Assembly (NCBI RefSeq): GCF_902859915.1
Contig: NZ_CADIKK010000018.1
Coordinates: forward strand, 62,001 to 126,000
Origin: Paraburkholderia ultramafica
Lineage (GTDB): Bacteria > Pseudomonadota > Gammaproteobacteria > Burkholderiales > Burkholderiaceae
Length of the DNA: 64,000 nt
Direction: 5' to 3'
The position numbers and the translations under genes were made by a program. The notes under the pieces are model-generated. The model ran no database searches and was not told the origin of the DNA. It was given only the letters and a program-made list of their open reading frames with translations. How positions within the stretch are numbered: position 1 is the first letter of the stretch; the number at the start of each line of letters is the position of its first letter. Below are positions 17,893 to 25,498 of this stretch, piece after piece.

Positions 17893-17997
17893 CTGGCCCA
17901 TCTTGGGCTGGCCCATCTCGGGTTGGCCCATTCCGGGCCGACGCATTGCTGGTCGGCCCCTTTCGGTCTATCCCATCGAAGGCTGGCCCACCTTGGG
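17893..17997. repeat. 15-bp minisatellite, seven imperfect units
   Basis: Units run in strict 15-bp register: 17893, 17908, 17923, 17938, 17953, 17968 and 17983. The best copies are CTGGCCCATCTTGGG, CTGGCCCATCTCGGG, TTGGCCCATTCCGGG and CTGGCCCACCTTGGG; the middle copies are more diverged. The array lies 32 bp upstream of the ABC exporter start, so probably in its leader. Because the period is a multiple of three, every open leftward frame reads a five-residue repeat (for example PRWAS). There are no spacers, so it is not CRISPR. Confidence 0.8.
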
Positions 17998-18012
17998 GAC
18001 CGCCCTGCGACG

Positions 18013-18265
18013 GGCGTGTGGTACCTACCCGGGCGTCGTGCTCGACGAACGCACGTCCGGGCGAGCGTGCGATTCTGGCGTGAAGCCCTTAAGCGAAAAT
18101 TAATTTTCGCCGCCAGCCGTCGCCTCGATGCCGCCGCGGCGCGTGCGGCAAGGCGTGCGTGCGGCATCCGGTCTTGGCATTGTGCCAGAGCGCCGACTCC
18201 GCCCGCATCGGCGCGGCGAAACAGGATGCCGGATCGAACTCCGGCTGACCGCGCAAGCCGCTGGT
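18013..18265. other. Intergenic region between ABC exporter leader and thi promoter
   Basis: Together with the flanking elements this makes a 440-bp divergent gap. Apart from the 18-bp palindrome listed separately I see no gene or RNA. Confidence 0.45.
18093..18110. promoter_or_regulatory. 18-bp perfect palindrome, candidate operator
   Basis: GCGAAAATTAATTTTCGC is fully self-complementary and AT-rich in a GC-rich neighbourhood. It lies about 230 bp upstream of the leftward ABC exporter and about 195 bp upstream of the thi riboswitch. It could be a dimeric regulator site. As RNA it could also fold, but the loop would be tight. Confidence 0.5.
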
Positions 18266-18295
18266 TTGCGGGCGCCGCGCCTTTTATGGTCTAAT
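18266..18295 (+). promoter_or_regulatory. Probable sigma-70 promoter of the thi operon
   Basis: TTGCGG (18266-18271), an 18-bp spacer and TCTAAT (18290-18295) put transcription start near 18302, just before the riboswitch P1 stem. The -35 match is modest. Confidence 0.5.
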
Positions 18296-18305
18296 GACCT
18301 TCGAC

Positions 18306-18412
18306 GAAACAGGGGTGCTTCGCCCACAGGCGGTGTGATTTTCATACCGCGGCGGCGAGGCTGAGAGAGACCCTTTGCACCCGATCCGGGTAATACCGGC
18401 GCGGGAAGTTTC
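18306..18412 (+). promoter_or_regulatory. TPP (thiamine pyrophosphate) riboswitch
   Basis: The conserved THI-element blocks occur in order: GGGGTGC (18312-18318), CTGAGAGAGACCC (18361-18373), GCACCCGATCCGGGTAAT (18377-18394) and ACCGGCGCGGGAAG. A P1 stem GAAAC (18306-18310)/GTTTC (18408-18412) closes it. TPP binding normally lowers expression of downstream thiamine genes by blocking translation or ending transcription. The next cistrons are a small leader ORF and thiO. A weak hairpin, CCGGC-ttcacc-cGCCGG, followed by TTTCG at about 18482-18504 could be part of the switch. Confidence 0.95.
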
Positions 18413-18543
18413 CGGAAGCAAGCAGTCTTCCATTCCCCGCCGGGCGGCGTCCGTACATCGGTACGCGCGTAGTGTCCGGCCGGCTTCACCCGCCGGTTTC
18501 GTCCTGGGTACGTGCGTTTTGTTGGCCGTACGGAAAGGACTCG

Positions 18544-18675
18544 ATGACCGCCTATTCTTCAGATATGTGTTTTGTTCTTCGCCACGCCGCCGTCGGCGTG
18601 CCGTGCTGCTTTAGCCTTGCTTGCTGCCGCGTATCGGAATGCACGCGGGAATGCAAGTGGGAGTGCGCGCGATGA
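18544..18675 (+). CDS. Cys-rich 43-codon leader ORF coupled to thiO
   Basis: ATG at 18544 follows a strong ribosome site AAAGGA (18534-18539). The frame gives 43 residues with eight cysteines (positions 9, 21, 22, 27, 28, 33, 37 and 41). It stops at TGA 18673-18675, overlapping the thiO ATG at 18672 as ATGA. Its ribosome site is better than the one directly before thiO. Translational coupling, with the riboswitch acting on this ORF, is inferred. It may be a regulatory leader rather than a working protein, and its sequence matches no family I know. Confidence 0.5.
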   Translation: MTAYSSDMCFVLRHAAVGVPCCFSLACCRVSECTRECKWECAR

Positions 18676-19802
18676 ACCGTCCTGCACAACCCGATTTCGC
18701 CGTCCTCGGGGGCGGTCTTTGCGGCCGGCTGGTCGCGTGGCGTCTGGCCGGACAAGGGCATCGCGTGGCGCTTTATGAGCGTGGCGACGCCGCCGGTTCG
18801 CAGGCCGCCGCATGGGTCGCCGCGGCGATGCTGGCGCCGCTGGCGGAAGCCGCCAGTGCCGAGCTGCTGATCACGCGGCTCGGCGCGAGTTCCCTCGATG
18901 CCTGGCCGCAAGTGCTGGCCGAATTGCCCGAGCCGGTTTTCTTCCAGCGCAATGGCACGCTGGTCGTCTGGCATCACGCCGACCGCACGGAGGCGCCGTT
19001 GTTCGAACGCCGGGTGCGCTCGAACGCGCCGGCCGAACTGCTCGACGGCGGATTCGTGACGCTGGCGGGCGCGCAGGTCGGCGCCGCCGAGCCCGCGTTG
19101 GCGGGCCGCTTCAATCAAGGCTGGCTGCTGCCGCGCGAAGGCCAGCTGGATAACCGCCAGGTGCTGGCTGCCCTGGCCGCGGGCCTCGCCCAGCGCGGTG
19201 TCGAAACGCACTGGAATACGCCGGTCGACGAGCAGTCGCTGCCGCCCGCGTGCGTCACGATCGACTGCCGGGGCCTGGGCGCGAAGCCCGTGCTGCCCAC
19301 GTTGCGCGGCATTCGCGGCGAAGTCGCGCGCGTGCATGCGCCCGGTATCAACCTGACGCGCCCGGTGCGGCTGCTGCATCCGCGCTATCCGCTTTATATC
19401 GCGCCGAAGCAGAACGACCTCTACGTGATCGGCGCCACCGAAGTCGAAGGCGAGGACATGTCGCCGGTCAGCGTGCGCTCGGCGCTCGAACTGCTGAGCG
19501 CGGCGTTTTCCGTGCATCCCGGCTTCGGCGAGGCGCGCATCCTCGAACTGAATTCGCAGTGCCGCCCAACCTTGCCGGATCACCGTCCGGCGCTGCTGTG
19601 GGACGGTGCGCAGACGCTGCGCGTGAACGGCCTGTACCGGCATGGCTACATGATCGCGCCCGAAGTCGCCGACGAGGCCGTGCGCTTCGCCGCCGCGCTG
19701 CTCGACGGCCGCATCGGCGATGCCGACGCGTTCGCCGACTGGCGCCGCGCCGCGCGCTGGAGCGAGCTCTTCCAACAGGATTGCGCGCGGGAGCCGGCAT
19801 GA
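18672..19802 (+). CDS. thiO: Glycine oxidase-type FAD enzyme of thiazole synthesis
   Basis: A 376-residue FAD-dependent amine oxidase. ThiO oxidises glycine to the imine (dehydroglycine) that ThiG uses to build the thiazole. The N-terminal FAD motif is FAVLGGGLCGRLVAWRLAGQ. Further DAO-family features are AAAWVAAAMLAP, REGQLDNRQVL and the C-terminal VNGLYRHGYMIAPEVA. Length fits (about 370). ATG 18672 was chosen for its GGGAG at a suitable distance, the overlap with the leader ORF, and the position of the FAD motif. TTG 18621 and ATGs at 18639 and 18651 are possible upstream starts. It is the first enzyme gene of the riboswitch-controlled operon thiO-thiS-thiG-thiE. Confidence 0.92.
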   Translation: MNRPAQPDFAVLGGGLCGRLVAWRLAGQGHRVALYERGDAAGSQAAAWVAAAMLAPLAEAASAELLITRLGASSLDAWPQVLAELPEPVFFQRNGTLVVWHHADRTEAPLFERRVRSNAPAELLDGGFVTLAGAQVGAAEPALAGRFNQGWLLPREGQLDNRQVLAALAAGLAQRGVETHWNTPVDEQSLPPACVTIDCRGLGAKPVLPTLRGIRGEVARVHAPGINLTRPVRLLHPRYPLYIAPKQNDLYVIGATEVEGEDMSPVSVRSALELLSAAFSVHPGFGEARILELNSQCRPTLPDHRPALLWDGAQTLRVNGLYRHGYMIAPEVADEAVRFAAALLDGRIGDADAFADWRRAARWSELFQQDCAREPA

Positions 19803-19868
19803 GCGTTACGGGCTTCAACGCCGCGCGCCATGCCGCTTTCGCCATCGATTGAACCGTATTCGAACACC

Positions 19869-20066
19869 ATGGACATTCATATCAATCAGAAGCCGTTGTC
19901 GCTGCCCGAAGGCGCGACTGTCGCCGATGCGCTCGCCGCGTACGGCGCGCGTCCGCCGTTCGCGGTCGCGCTGAACGGCGATTTCGTCGCGCGCACCCAG
20001 CATGCGGCGCGCGCGCTGCAGCCGGGCGACCGGCTCGACGTCGTGCAACCCGTGGCGGGCGGCTAA
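19869..20066 (+). CDS. thiS: Sulfur carrier protein ThiS
   Basis: A 65-residue ubiquitin-like protein ending in the Gly-Gly tail (VVQPVAGG). The tail is adenylated and turned into a thiocarboxylate that donates sulfur to the thiazole. The fold is recognisable from INQKPLSLPEGATVADALA, FAVALNGDFV and RLDVVQPVAGG. ATG 19869 gives the normal family length; an in-frame ATG at 19830 would add 13 atypical residues. It is in the operon between thiO and thiG, whose product it feeds. Confidence 0.95.
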   Translation: MDIHINQKPLSLPEGATVADALAAYGARPPFAVALNGDFVARTQHAARALQPGDRLDVVQPVAGG

Positions 20067-20099
20067 ACGCCGCCTCGCCACGCATTGCCGGAGACCAGG

Positions 20100-20924
20100 A
20101 TGATGCACATGACTTCCCCCCAGACCGCAGACGCGCTCACGCTGTACGGCCAGACCTTCGCGAGCCGCGTGCTGCTCGGTACCTCGCGCTATCCGTCGCT
20201 GCAGTCGCTGTCCGATTCGATCGACGCGGCGCGCCCCGGCATGGTGACCGTCGCGCTGCGCCGGCAGATGAACGAGGGCGGCGCCGAAGCCGGCTTCTTC
20301 GATCTGCTCAAGCGCCACGGCGTGCCGCTGCTGCCGAACACCGCAGGTTGCCTGACCGTCGGCGAGGCGGTGACGACCGCGCACATGGCGCGCGAAATCT
20401 TCGAAACCGACTGGATCAAGCTCGAACTGATCGGCGACGACTACACGTTGCAGCCCGATCCGGTCGGCCTGATCGAAGCGGCCGCGCAACTGGTCAAGGA
20501 CGGCTTCAAGGTGCTGCCGTATTGCACCGAAGATCTGGTGATCGGCCGCCGTCTGCTCGACGCCGGCTGTGAAGCGCTGATGCCGTGGGGCGCGCCGATC
20601 GGCACCGGCAAGGGCGTGATCAACCCTTACGGGCTGCGCGTGCTGCGCGAGCGGCTGCCGGATGTGCCGCTGATCGTCGACGCCGGGCTCGGCGTGCCAT
20701 CGCATGCGGCGCAGGTGATGGAGTGGGGCTTCGACGGCGTGCTGCTGAACACCGCGGTGTCGCAGGCGACGCACCCCGACGCGATGGCGCGCGCTTTCGC
20801 GCTGGGTGTCGAAGCGGGCCGCCAGGCTTTTCTGGCGGGGCCGATGGCCGAGCGCGAAAGCGCGCACGCGAGCACGCCGGTAGTCGGCATGCCGTTCTGG
20901 CATCAAGACGGGAGCGCCGCATGA
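20100..20924 (+). CDS. thiG: Thiazole synthase
   Basis: A TIM-barrel enzyme of about 274 residues that condenses 1-deoxyxylulose 5-phosphate, dehydroglycine and ThiS-thiocarboxylate to thiazole phosphate. Family signatures: SRVLLGTSRYPSLQSL, VTVALRRQMN, LPNTAGCLTVGEAVTTA, DWIKLELIGDDYTLQPD, EALMPWGAPIGTGKG and VPLIVDAGLGVPSHAAQVME. The start at 20100 follows GGAG at a 6-8 base distance; the nearby ATGs at 20103 and 20109 are alternatives. It overlaps thiE by ATGA. Confidence 0.96.
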   Translation: MMHMTSPQTADALTLYGQTFASRVLLGTSRYPSLQSLSDSIDAARPGMVTVALRRQMNEGGAEAGFFDLLKRHGVPLLPNTAGCLTVGEAVTTAHMAREIFETDWIKLELIGDDYTLQPDPVGLIEAAAQLVKDGFKVLPYCTEDLVIGRRLLDAGCEALMPWGAPIGTGKGVINPYGLRVLRERLPDVPLIVDAGLGVPSHAAQVMEWGFDGVLLNTAVSQATHPDAMARAFALGVEAGRQAFLAGPMAERESAHASTPVVGMPFWHQDGSAA

Positions 20925-22024
20925 CGCAAACACTGGCATTGAAGGATCGCGACCTGTTCTGGCCGCCCGCCGACGAACTCACCGAAGTTACCGAGCGCAT
21001 CCGCGCGCGCCTCGGCGACTGGCCGCCGACGCATGCGCCGTGGCGCATCTGCCTGACCGCGCCGGACGCGCCGAACGGCGGCGACCTGATCGTGATCGCG
21101 GACGCCCAACAGCATGGCGAACAGATGGCTCGCTGGCTGGTGCAGGGCGCCGGCGTGATCGAAGCGGCGCAGAATAAGGCCACGCTGCATCTGGGCGGCG
21201 AAAAGTATCGCCTCGAGGGCCATCTGGCGGAAGACTGGATCGCCGCGTTGGCCGCGTTTCTCGACTGCGGTTTCGATCCGCATGACGCGCTGGTGCTGGC
21301 GCTCGCGTGGCGCGACGGCGACGAAACCCGCGCGGACGACGCGTTCCCGGCCGATCTCGCCCGTTTCCCGCGCCTCGCCGGCATGCCGGCCGCGCCGGCG
21401 CAAGCGTTCGCGCGTTGCCCGGACCGGCTGGGTCTGTACCCGGTGCTGCCAACTGCGGAGTGGGTCGAGCGGGTGGTGGGCTTCGGCGTGAAGACGGTGC
21501 AGTTGCGCCGCAAATCGGCCGAACCCGCCGACGAACTGAAGCGCGAAATCGCCCGCTGCGTGGCCGCCGGTCGCGCGCACGACGCCCAGGTGTTCATCAA
21601 TGACCACTGGCAGGCCGCGCTCGAAGCGGGTGCGTACGGCGTCCACCTCGGTCAGGAGGACCTGCACACCGCCGACCTGTCCGCGCTGGCGGCCGCCGGC
21701 ATCCGGCTGGGCCTGTCGACGCACGGTTTCTACGAGATTCTGAAGGCGCTGCATTTTCGGCCGAGCTACATTGCATTAGGCGCAGTCTTTCCGACCACCA
21801 CCAAAGTCATGCCGACCGCACCGCAGGGTCTCAAACGCCTCACGCGCTACGTACGCCTGCTCGACGGCGTCGTGCCGCTGGTGGCGATCGGCGGGATCGA
21901 CCTGCAAGTGCTGCCCGAAGTGCTGGCGACGGGGGTCGGCTGCGCGGCCGTGGTGCGCGCGGTCACGGAAGCTTCCGACCCGGCTGCCGCGGTTTCTGCG
22001 CTGCAACAAGGGTTTACGCGATAA
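20921..22024 (+). CDS. thiE: Thiamine-phosphate synthase with N-terminal extension
   Basis: 367 residues against about 210 in ordinary ThiE. The C-terminal part (about 175-367) is the ThiE TIM barrel, which joins HMP-PP and thiazole phosphate: LYPVLPTAEWVERVVGFGVK, VQLRRKS, VFINDHWQAALEAGAYGVHL, GQEDL, LGLSTHGFYE, GAVFPTTTKVMPTAPQG and ATGVGCAAVVRAV. The first 170 residues look like a worn ribokinase/ThiD C-terminal half (AEDWIAALAAFLDCGFDPHD, ALVLALAWRDGDE) without a complete kinase active site. From memory, long ThiE proteins also occur in other Burkholderia. Translation is coupled to thiG by ATGA. Confidence 0.93.
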   Translation: MTQTLALKDRDLFWPPADELTEVTERIRARLGDWPPTHAPWRICLTAPDAPNGGDLIVIADAQQHGEQMARWLVQGAGVIEAAQNKATLHLGGEKYRLEGHLAEDWIAALAAFLDCGFDPHDALVLALAWRDGDETRADDAFPADLARFPRLAGMPAAPAQAFARCPDRLGLYPVLPTAEWVERVVGFGVKTVQLRRKSAEPADELKREIARCVAAGRAHDAQVFINDHWQAALEAGAYGVHLGQEDLHTADLSALAAAGIRLGLSTHGFYEILKALHFRPSYIALGAVFPTTTKVMPTAPQGLKRLTRYVRLLDGVVPLVAIGGIDLQVLPEVLATGVGCAAVVRAVTEASDPAAAVSALQQGFTR

Positions 22025-22080
22025 TCGTCAGGCATCGTTAAGGGAAAGGGCACCTCACGGCAGGTTTTGCATGATGGCCC

Positions 22081-22086
22081 TATAAT
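22081..22086 (+). promoter_or_regulatory. Perfect -10 box upstream of mlaF
   Basis: TATAAT lies 33 bp before the mlaF start. No good -35 is present at the right distance, so strength is uncertain. It suggests mla has its own promoter, apart from thi. Confidence 0.5.
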
Positions 22087-22118
22087 TCGGCCTTCCGTGT
22101 AAAAGGACTGTCAGTTTC

Positions 22119-22940
22119 GTGTCTTCCTCCCCCGAGACCTTACTCGAGCTGCGCGACGTCGACTTCGGTTACGGCGACCGGCTTGTCCTGTCGAACCTGA
22201 ATCTGCGCTTCAAACGCGGTCAGGTCGTCGCGGTCATGGGCGGCTCGGGTTGCGGCAAGACCACGGTGCTGCGTCTGATCGGCGGCCTGGTGCGCGCGCA
22301 ACGCGGCCAGATTGTTTTCGATGGCCAGGACGTCGGCCAGCAGTCGCGCGACGGCCTTTACGCGCTGCGCCGCAAGATGGGCATGCTGTTCCAGTTCGGT
22401 GCGCTGTTCACCGACATGTCGGTGTTCGAAAACGTCGCCTTCGCGCTGCGCGAGCACACCGATCTTCCCGAAGAATTGCTGCGCGACCTCGTGTTGATGA
22501 AGCTCAACGCGGTCGGCTTGCGCGGCGCGCGCGACCTGATGCCGTCGGAGATTTCGGGCGGCATGGCGCGGCGCGTGGCGCTGGCGCGTGCCATCGCGCT
22601 CGACCCCGAACTGATGATGTACGACGAGCCGTTCGCCGGTCTCGATCCGATCTCGCTCGGCATTACCGCGAACCTGATTCGCGCGTTGAATCAGGCGCTG
22701 GGCGCGACCTCGATCCTGGTCACGCACGACGTGCCGGAATCGTTCGCGATCGCGGATTACGTCTACTTCCTCGCCAACGGCGGGGTGCACGCCGAGGGCA
22801 CGCCGGCCGAGCTGCGCGCGTCGGCCGATCCGACGGTGCGGCAGTTCATCGACGGCGCGCCGGACGGCCCGTTCAAATTCCACTATCCGAGCAAGGCGCC
22901 GCTGGCGGCGGACTTCGGCATCGGCGGAGGCCAGTCATGA
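22119..22940 (+). CDS. mlaF: Mla phospholipid transport ATPase
   Basis: The 273-residue ATPase of the inner-membrane MlaFEDB complex, which moves phospholipids between the inner membrane and the periplasmic carrier MlaC to keep outer-membrane asymmetry. Walker A is GGSGCGKTT (41-49). The signature region reads SEISGGMARRVALARA, Walker B is LMMYDEPFAGLDP, and the switch is VTHDVPES. GTG start with AAAGGA about 11 bases upstream. First gene of mlaFEDACB; it overlaps mlaE by ATGA. Confidence 0.96.
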   Translation: MSSSPETLLELRDVDFGYGDRLVLSNLNLRFKRGQVVAVMGGSGCGKTTVLRLIGGLVRAQRGQIVFDGQDVGQQSRDGLYALRRKMGMLFQFGALFTDMSVFENVAFALREHTDLPEELLRDLVLMKLNAVGLRGARDLMPSEISGGMARRVALARAIALDPELMMYDEPFAGLDPISLGITANLIRALNQALGATSILVTHDVPESFAIADYVYFLANGGVHAEGTPAELRASADPTVRQFIDGAPDGPFKFHYPSKAPLAADFGIGGGQS

Positions 22941-23704
22941 TCAGTACGATCGGTCGCTCGGTGACCGGCGGGCTGGGCACGGCCGGCTACGCCACGCGCT
23001 TTTTCTTCCGGCTGCTGCTCGAATTTTTCCCGCTGCTGCGCCGGCCGCGCCTTGTCACGAAGCAGATCCACTTCCTGGGAAATTATTCGCTGGTGATCAT
23101 CGCCGTGTCGGGGCTGTTCGTCGGCTTCGTGCTCGGCTTGCAGGGCTACTACACGCTCAATCGCTACGGCTCCGAACAGGCGCTGGGGCTCTTGGTCGCG
23201 CTGTCGCTCGTGCGTGAACTCGGGCCGGTGGTCACGGCGCTGCTGTTCGCCGGCCGGGCCGGCACGTCGCTGACCGCCGAGATCGGCTTGATGAAGGCGG
23301 GCGAGCAACTGACCGCGATGGAAATGATGGCCGTCGATCCGGTCAAGGTCGTGGTCGCGCCGCGCCTGTGGGCCGGCATTATCGCGATGCCGGTGCTCGC
23401 GGCGATTTTCAGCGCCGTCGGTGTGTTGGGCGGTTACGTGGTGGGGGTGCTGCTGATCGGCGTCGACGCAGGCGCGTTCTGGTCGCAGATGCAGGGCGGC
23501 GTCGATGTCTGGCGCGATGTGGGCGCCGGGGTCGTCAAGAGCGTGGTGTTCGGCCTCGCGGTGACGTTCGTCGCGCTGTTTCAGGGCTACGAAGCCAAGC
23601 CGACGCCGGAAGGCGTGTCGCGCGCGACGACCAGGACGGTCGTGTACGCGTCGCTGGCGGTACTCGGACTCGATTTTCTGCTGACCGCACTGATGTTCAG
23701 CTAA
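22937..23704 (+). CDS. mlaE: Mla phospholipid transport permease
   Basis: 255-residue inner-membrane permease of the MlaE family. About five helices, including IIAVSGLFVGFVLGLQGYY, plus the conserved block SLVRELGPVVTALLFAGRAG and TAEIGLMKAGEQLTAMEMM. The final helix is VVYASLAVLGLDFLLTALMF. The start ATG overlaps the mlaF stop. It pairs with MlaF (ATPase), MlaD (ring) and MlaB (STAS). Confidence 0.96.
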   Translation: MISTIGRSVTGGLGTAGYATRFFFRLLLEFFPLLRRPRLVTKQIHFLGNYSLVIIAVSGLFVGFVLGLQGYYTLNRYGSEQALGLLVALSLVRELGPVVTALLFAGRAGTSLTAEIGLMKAGEQLTAMEMMAVDPVKVVVAPRLWAGIIAMPVLAAIFSAVGVLGGYVVGVLLIGVDAGAFWSQMQGGVDVWRDVGAGVVKSVVFGLAVTFVALFQGYEAKPTPEGVSRATTRTVVYASLAVLGLDFLLTALMFS

Positions 23705-23789
23705 AACTGCGCGGCACGTTTCCCGCCGGCGGCGCGTCACTGGCCGCGCGCGGCGGGGAGCGTCGACGGCGTGGCGGATTCACTTTGGG

Positions 23790-24335
23790 ATGACGATGAA
23801 AAAGACTGCTCTCGACTTCTGGGTCGGCCTGTTCGTGGTGTTGGGTTTCGTGGCGTTGCTGTTTCTCGCGCTGAAGGCCGGCAACATGAGCTCGTTGTCT
23901 TTCCAGGCAACCTACCCGGTCAAGCTCAAGTTCGACAATATCGGCGGGCTCAAGGCGCGCGCGCCCGTGAAGAGCGCGGGCGTGACGGTCGGCCGGGTCG
24001 CGTCGATCGGCTTTGACAGCAATGCGTATCAGGCGGTCGTCACGATCGATATCGACAAGCAATTTCAGTTTCCGAAAGACACCTCGGCGAAAATCCTGAC
24101 CTCGGGTCTGCTCGGCGAACAGTACATCGGACTCGAACCCGGTGGCGACAGCGAGATGCTCAAGGCCGGCGACTCGATCTCGATGACGCAATCGGCGATC
24201 GTGCTGGAAAACCTGATCGGCCAGTTCCTGTATAGCAAGGCCGCGGATTCGGGGGCGTCGAAGCCTGCCGCGCCCGCGACCTCGCCCGCGGCGCCGGCGC
24301 CGGGTTCACCTGTCTCCGGCGCTGCCGGCCAATAA
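23790..24335 (+). CDS. mlaD: MCE-domain phospholipid-binding protein
   Basis: 181 residues: one N-terminal membrane anchor (FWVGLFVVLGFVALLFLAL), an MCE domain (about 40-120; PVKLKFDNIGGLKARAPV, GVTVGRV, TSGLLGEQYIGLEPGG) and an Ala/Pro/Ser-rich C-terminal tail. In the Mla complex it forms a hexameric ring around a hydrophobic pore. It lies 85 bp after mlaE and 11 bp before mlaA. Confidence 0.95.
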   Translation: MTMKKTALDFWVGLFVVLGFVALLFLALKAGNMSSLSFQATYPVKLKFDNIGGLKARAPVKSAGVTVGRVASIGFDSNAYQAVVTIDIDKQFQFPKDTSAKILTSGLLGEQYIGLEPGGDSEMLKAGDSISMTQSAIVLENLIGQFLYSKAADSGASKPAAPATSPAAPAPGSPVSGAAGQ

Positions 24336-24346
24336 GGAGAACAACA

Positions 24347-25384
24347 ATGCAGACCACACGCATCGGAGGCGCGCGCGCCTTCCAGTTGGGCAAGTTGGCG
24401 GTAGTGGCAACGCTGCTGGCCGGCTGCGCCACCGTGGAGACGCCGACCAAGGGCGACCCGTTCGAAGGTTTCAACCGTACGATCTTCACCGTCAACGACA
24501 AGATCGACCAGTACGCGCTGAAGCCGGTCGCCAAGGGCTACGTGTGGGCAACGCCGCAGCCGGTGCGCGACAGCGTGACGAACTTCTTCTCGAACATCGG
24601 CGACGTCTACATCGCGGCGAACAACCTGCTGCAGTTGAGGATCACCGATGGTGTGCAGGACATCATGCGGATCGTGATCAACACGGTGTTCGGTGTCGGT
24701 GGCCTGTTCGACGTGGCGACGCTCGCCAAGCTGCCCAAGCATGACAACGACCTCGGTCTGACGCTCGGCCACTACGGCGTGCCGCCGGGGCCGTACCTGG
24801 TGCTGCCGCTGTTCGGGCCGAGCACCGTGCGCGACGCGGTCGGTTCGATCGGCAATTACTATGTGAATCCGCTCAGCTACATTGATCCGCCGGGTCTGAG
24901 CTGGGCGCTGTACGGCCTGAACATCGTCAACACGCGTGCGAATCTGCTGGGTGCGAGCGAAGTGCTGGAAGGCGCCGCGCTCGACAAATACTCGTTCGTG
25001 CGTAACGCGTATCTGCAACGCCGCCAGTATCTGCTGTCGGACGGCAGGCGCTCGCAGGCGCTGCCGAATTACGACGAGGAAGCGCCGCTGCCGAAGTACG
25101 AGGACGTCGAAGGCGGCGCGGCTGCCGCGCCGGCCGGTGCGGCAGCCGGAACAGCCGGCGCTGCGGCGGGCACGCAGGGCGCTGCTGCGAAGGCGGCCGG
25201 GGCATCCGGCACGGCCGTCGCAACGCCGCCGCAGGCAGCTCCTGCGGCCGCACCCGAAGCCGCGTCCGGCAGCTCCGAAACGCCGCCGCTCGACCTGAAC
25301 GGCGGGCCCGAAACGACGCAGATTCCGGCAGGCCAGCTGGTTCCGCCGACGCGTTTCAACTTTCCGTCATTCAAATTGCGCTGA
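24347..25384 (+). CDS. mlaA: Outer-membrane phospholipid-removing lipoprotein (VacJ)
   Basis: 345 residues with lipobox LLAGC (Cys27). The MlaA/VacJ core spans about 35-235: DPFEGFNRTIFTVNDKID, LRITDGVQDIMRIVINTVFG, GGLFDVATLAKLPKHDNDLG, GPYLVLPLFGPSTVRDAVG. The last 110 residues are an Ala/Gly/Pro-rich low-complexity tail not found in E. coli MlaA (about 250 residues). It removes mislocalised phospholipid from the outer leaflet and hands it to MlaC. Strong AAGGAG ribosome site. In E. coli this gene is elsewhere; here it is inside the operon. Confidence 0.95.
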   Translation: MQTTRIGGARAFQLGKLAVVATLLAGCATVETPTKGDPFEGFNRTIFTVNDKIDQYALKPVAKGYVWATPQPVRDSVTNFFSNIGDVYIAANNLLQLRITDGVQDIMRIVINTVFGVGGLFDVATLAKLPKHDNDLGLTLGHYGVPPGPYLVLPLFGPSTVRDAVGSIGNYYVNPLSYIDPPGLSWALYGLNIVNTRANLLGASEVLEGAALDKYSFVRNAYLQRRQYLLSDGRRSQALPNYDEEAPLPKYEDVEGGAAAAPAGAAAGTAGAAAGTQGAAAKAAGASGTAVATPPQAAPAAAPEAASGSSETPPLDLNGGPETTQIPAGQLVPPTRFNFPSFKLR

Positions 25385-25498
25385 AGGTGCTGCCGTAACA
25401 GATCGATACGACTCTCGCAGTTTGCGCATGGATTGCCGTCGAACTCGCGTGTTAAGGTCGGCTCAAACGCTTGCACAACTTTTAAGGCTAGGCTCGAT

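Noticed and set aside
17893..17997. CRISPR-like periodic repeats
   Set aside because: The units are 15 bp, adjoining without spacers, and no cas gene is present. It is a minisatellite.
17862..18167. 102-residue N-terminal extension of the ABC exporter
   Set aside because: The frame stays open only because the 15-bp repeat is in register. The composition is Arg/Trp/Pro-rich without family similarity, and the ATG at 17861 gives the normal protein.
18621..18671. TTG start for thiO, 17 codons upstream
   Set aside because: The added residues precede the FAD motif without family similarity. ATG 18672 has a better position and overlaps the leader ORF.
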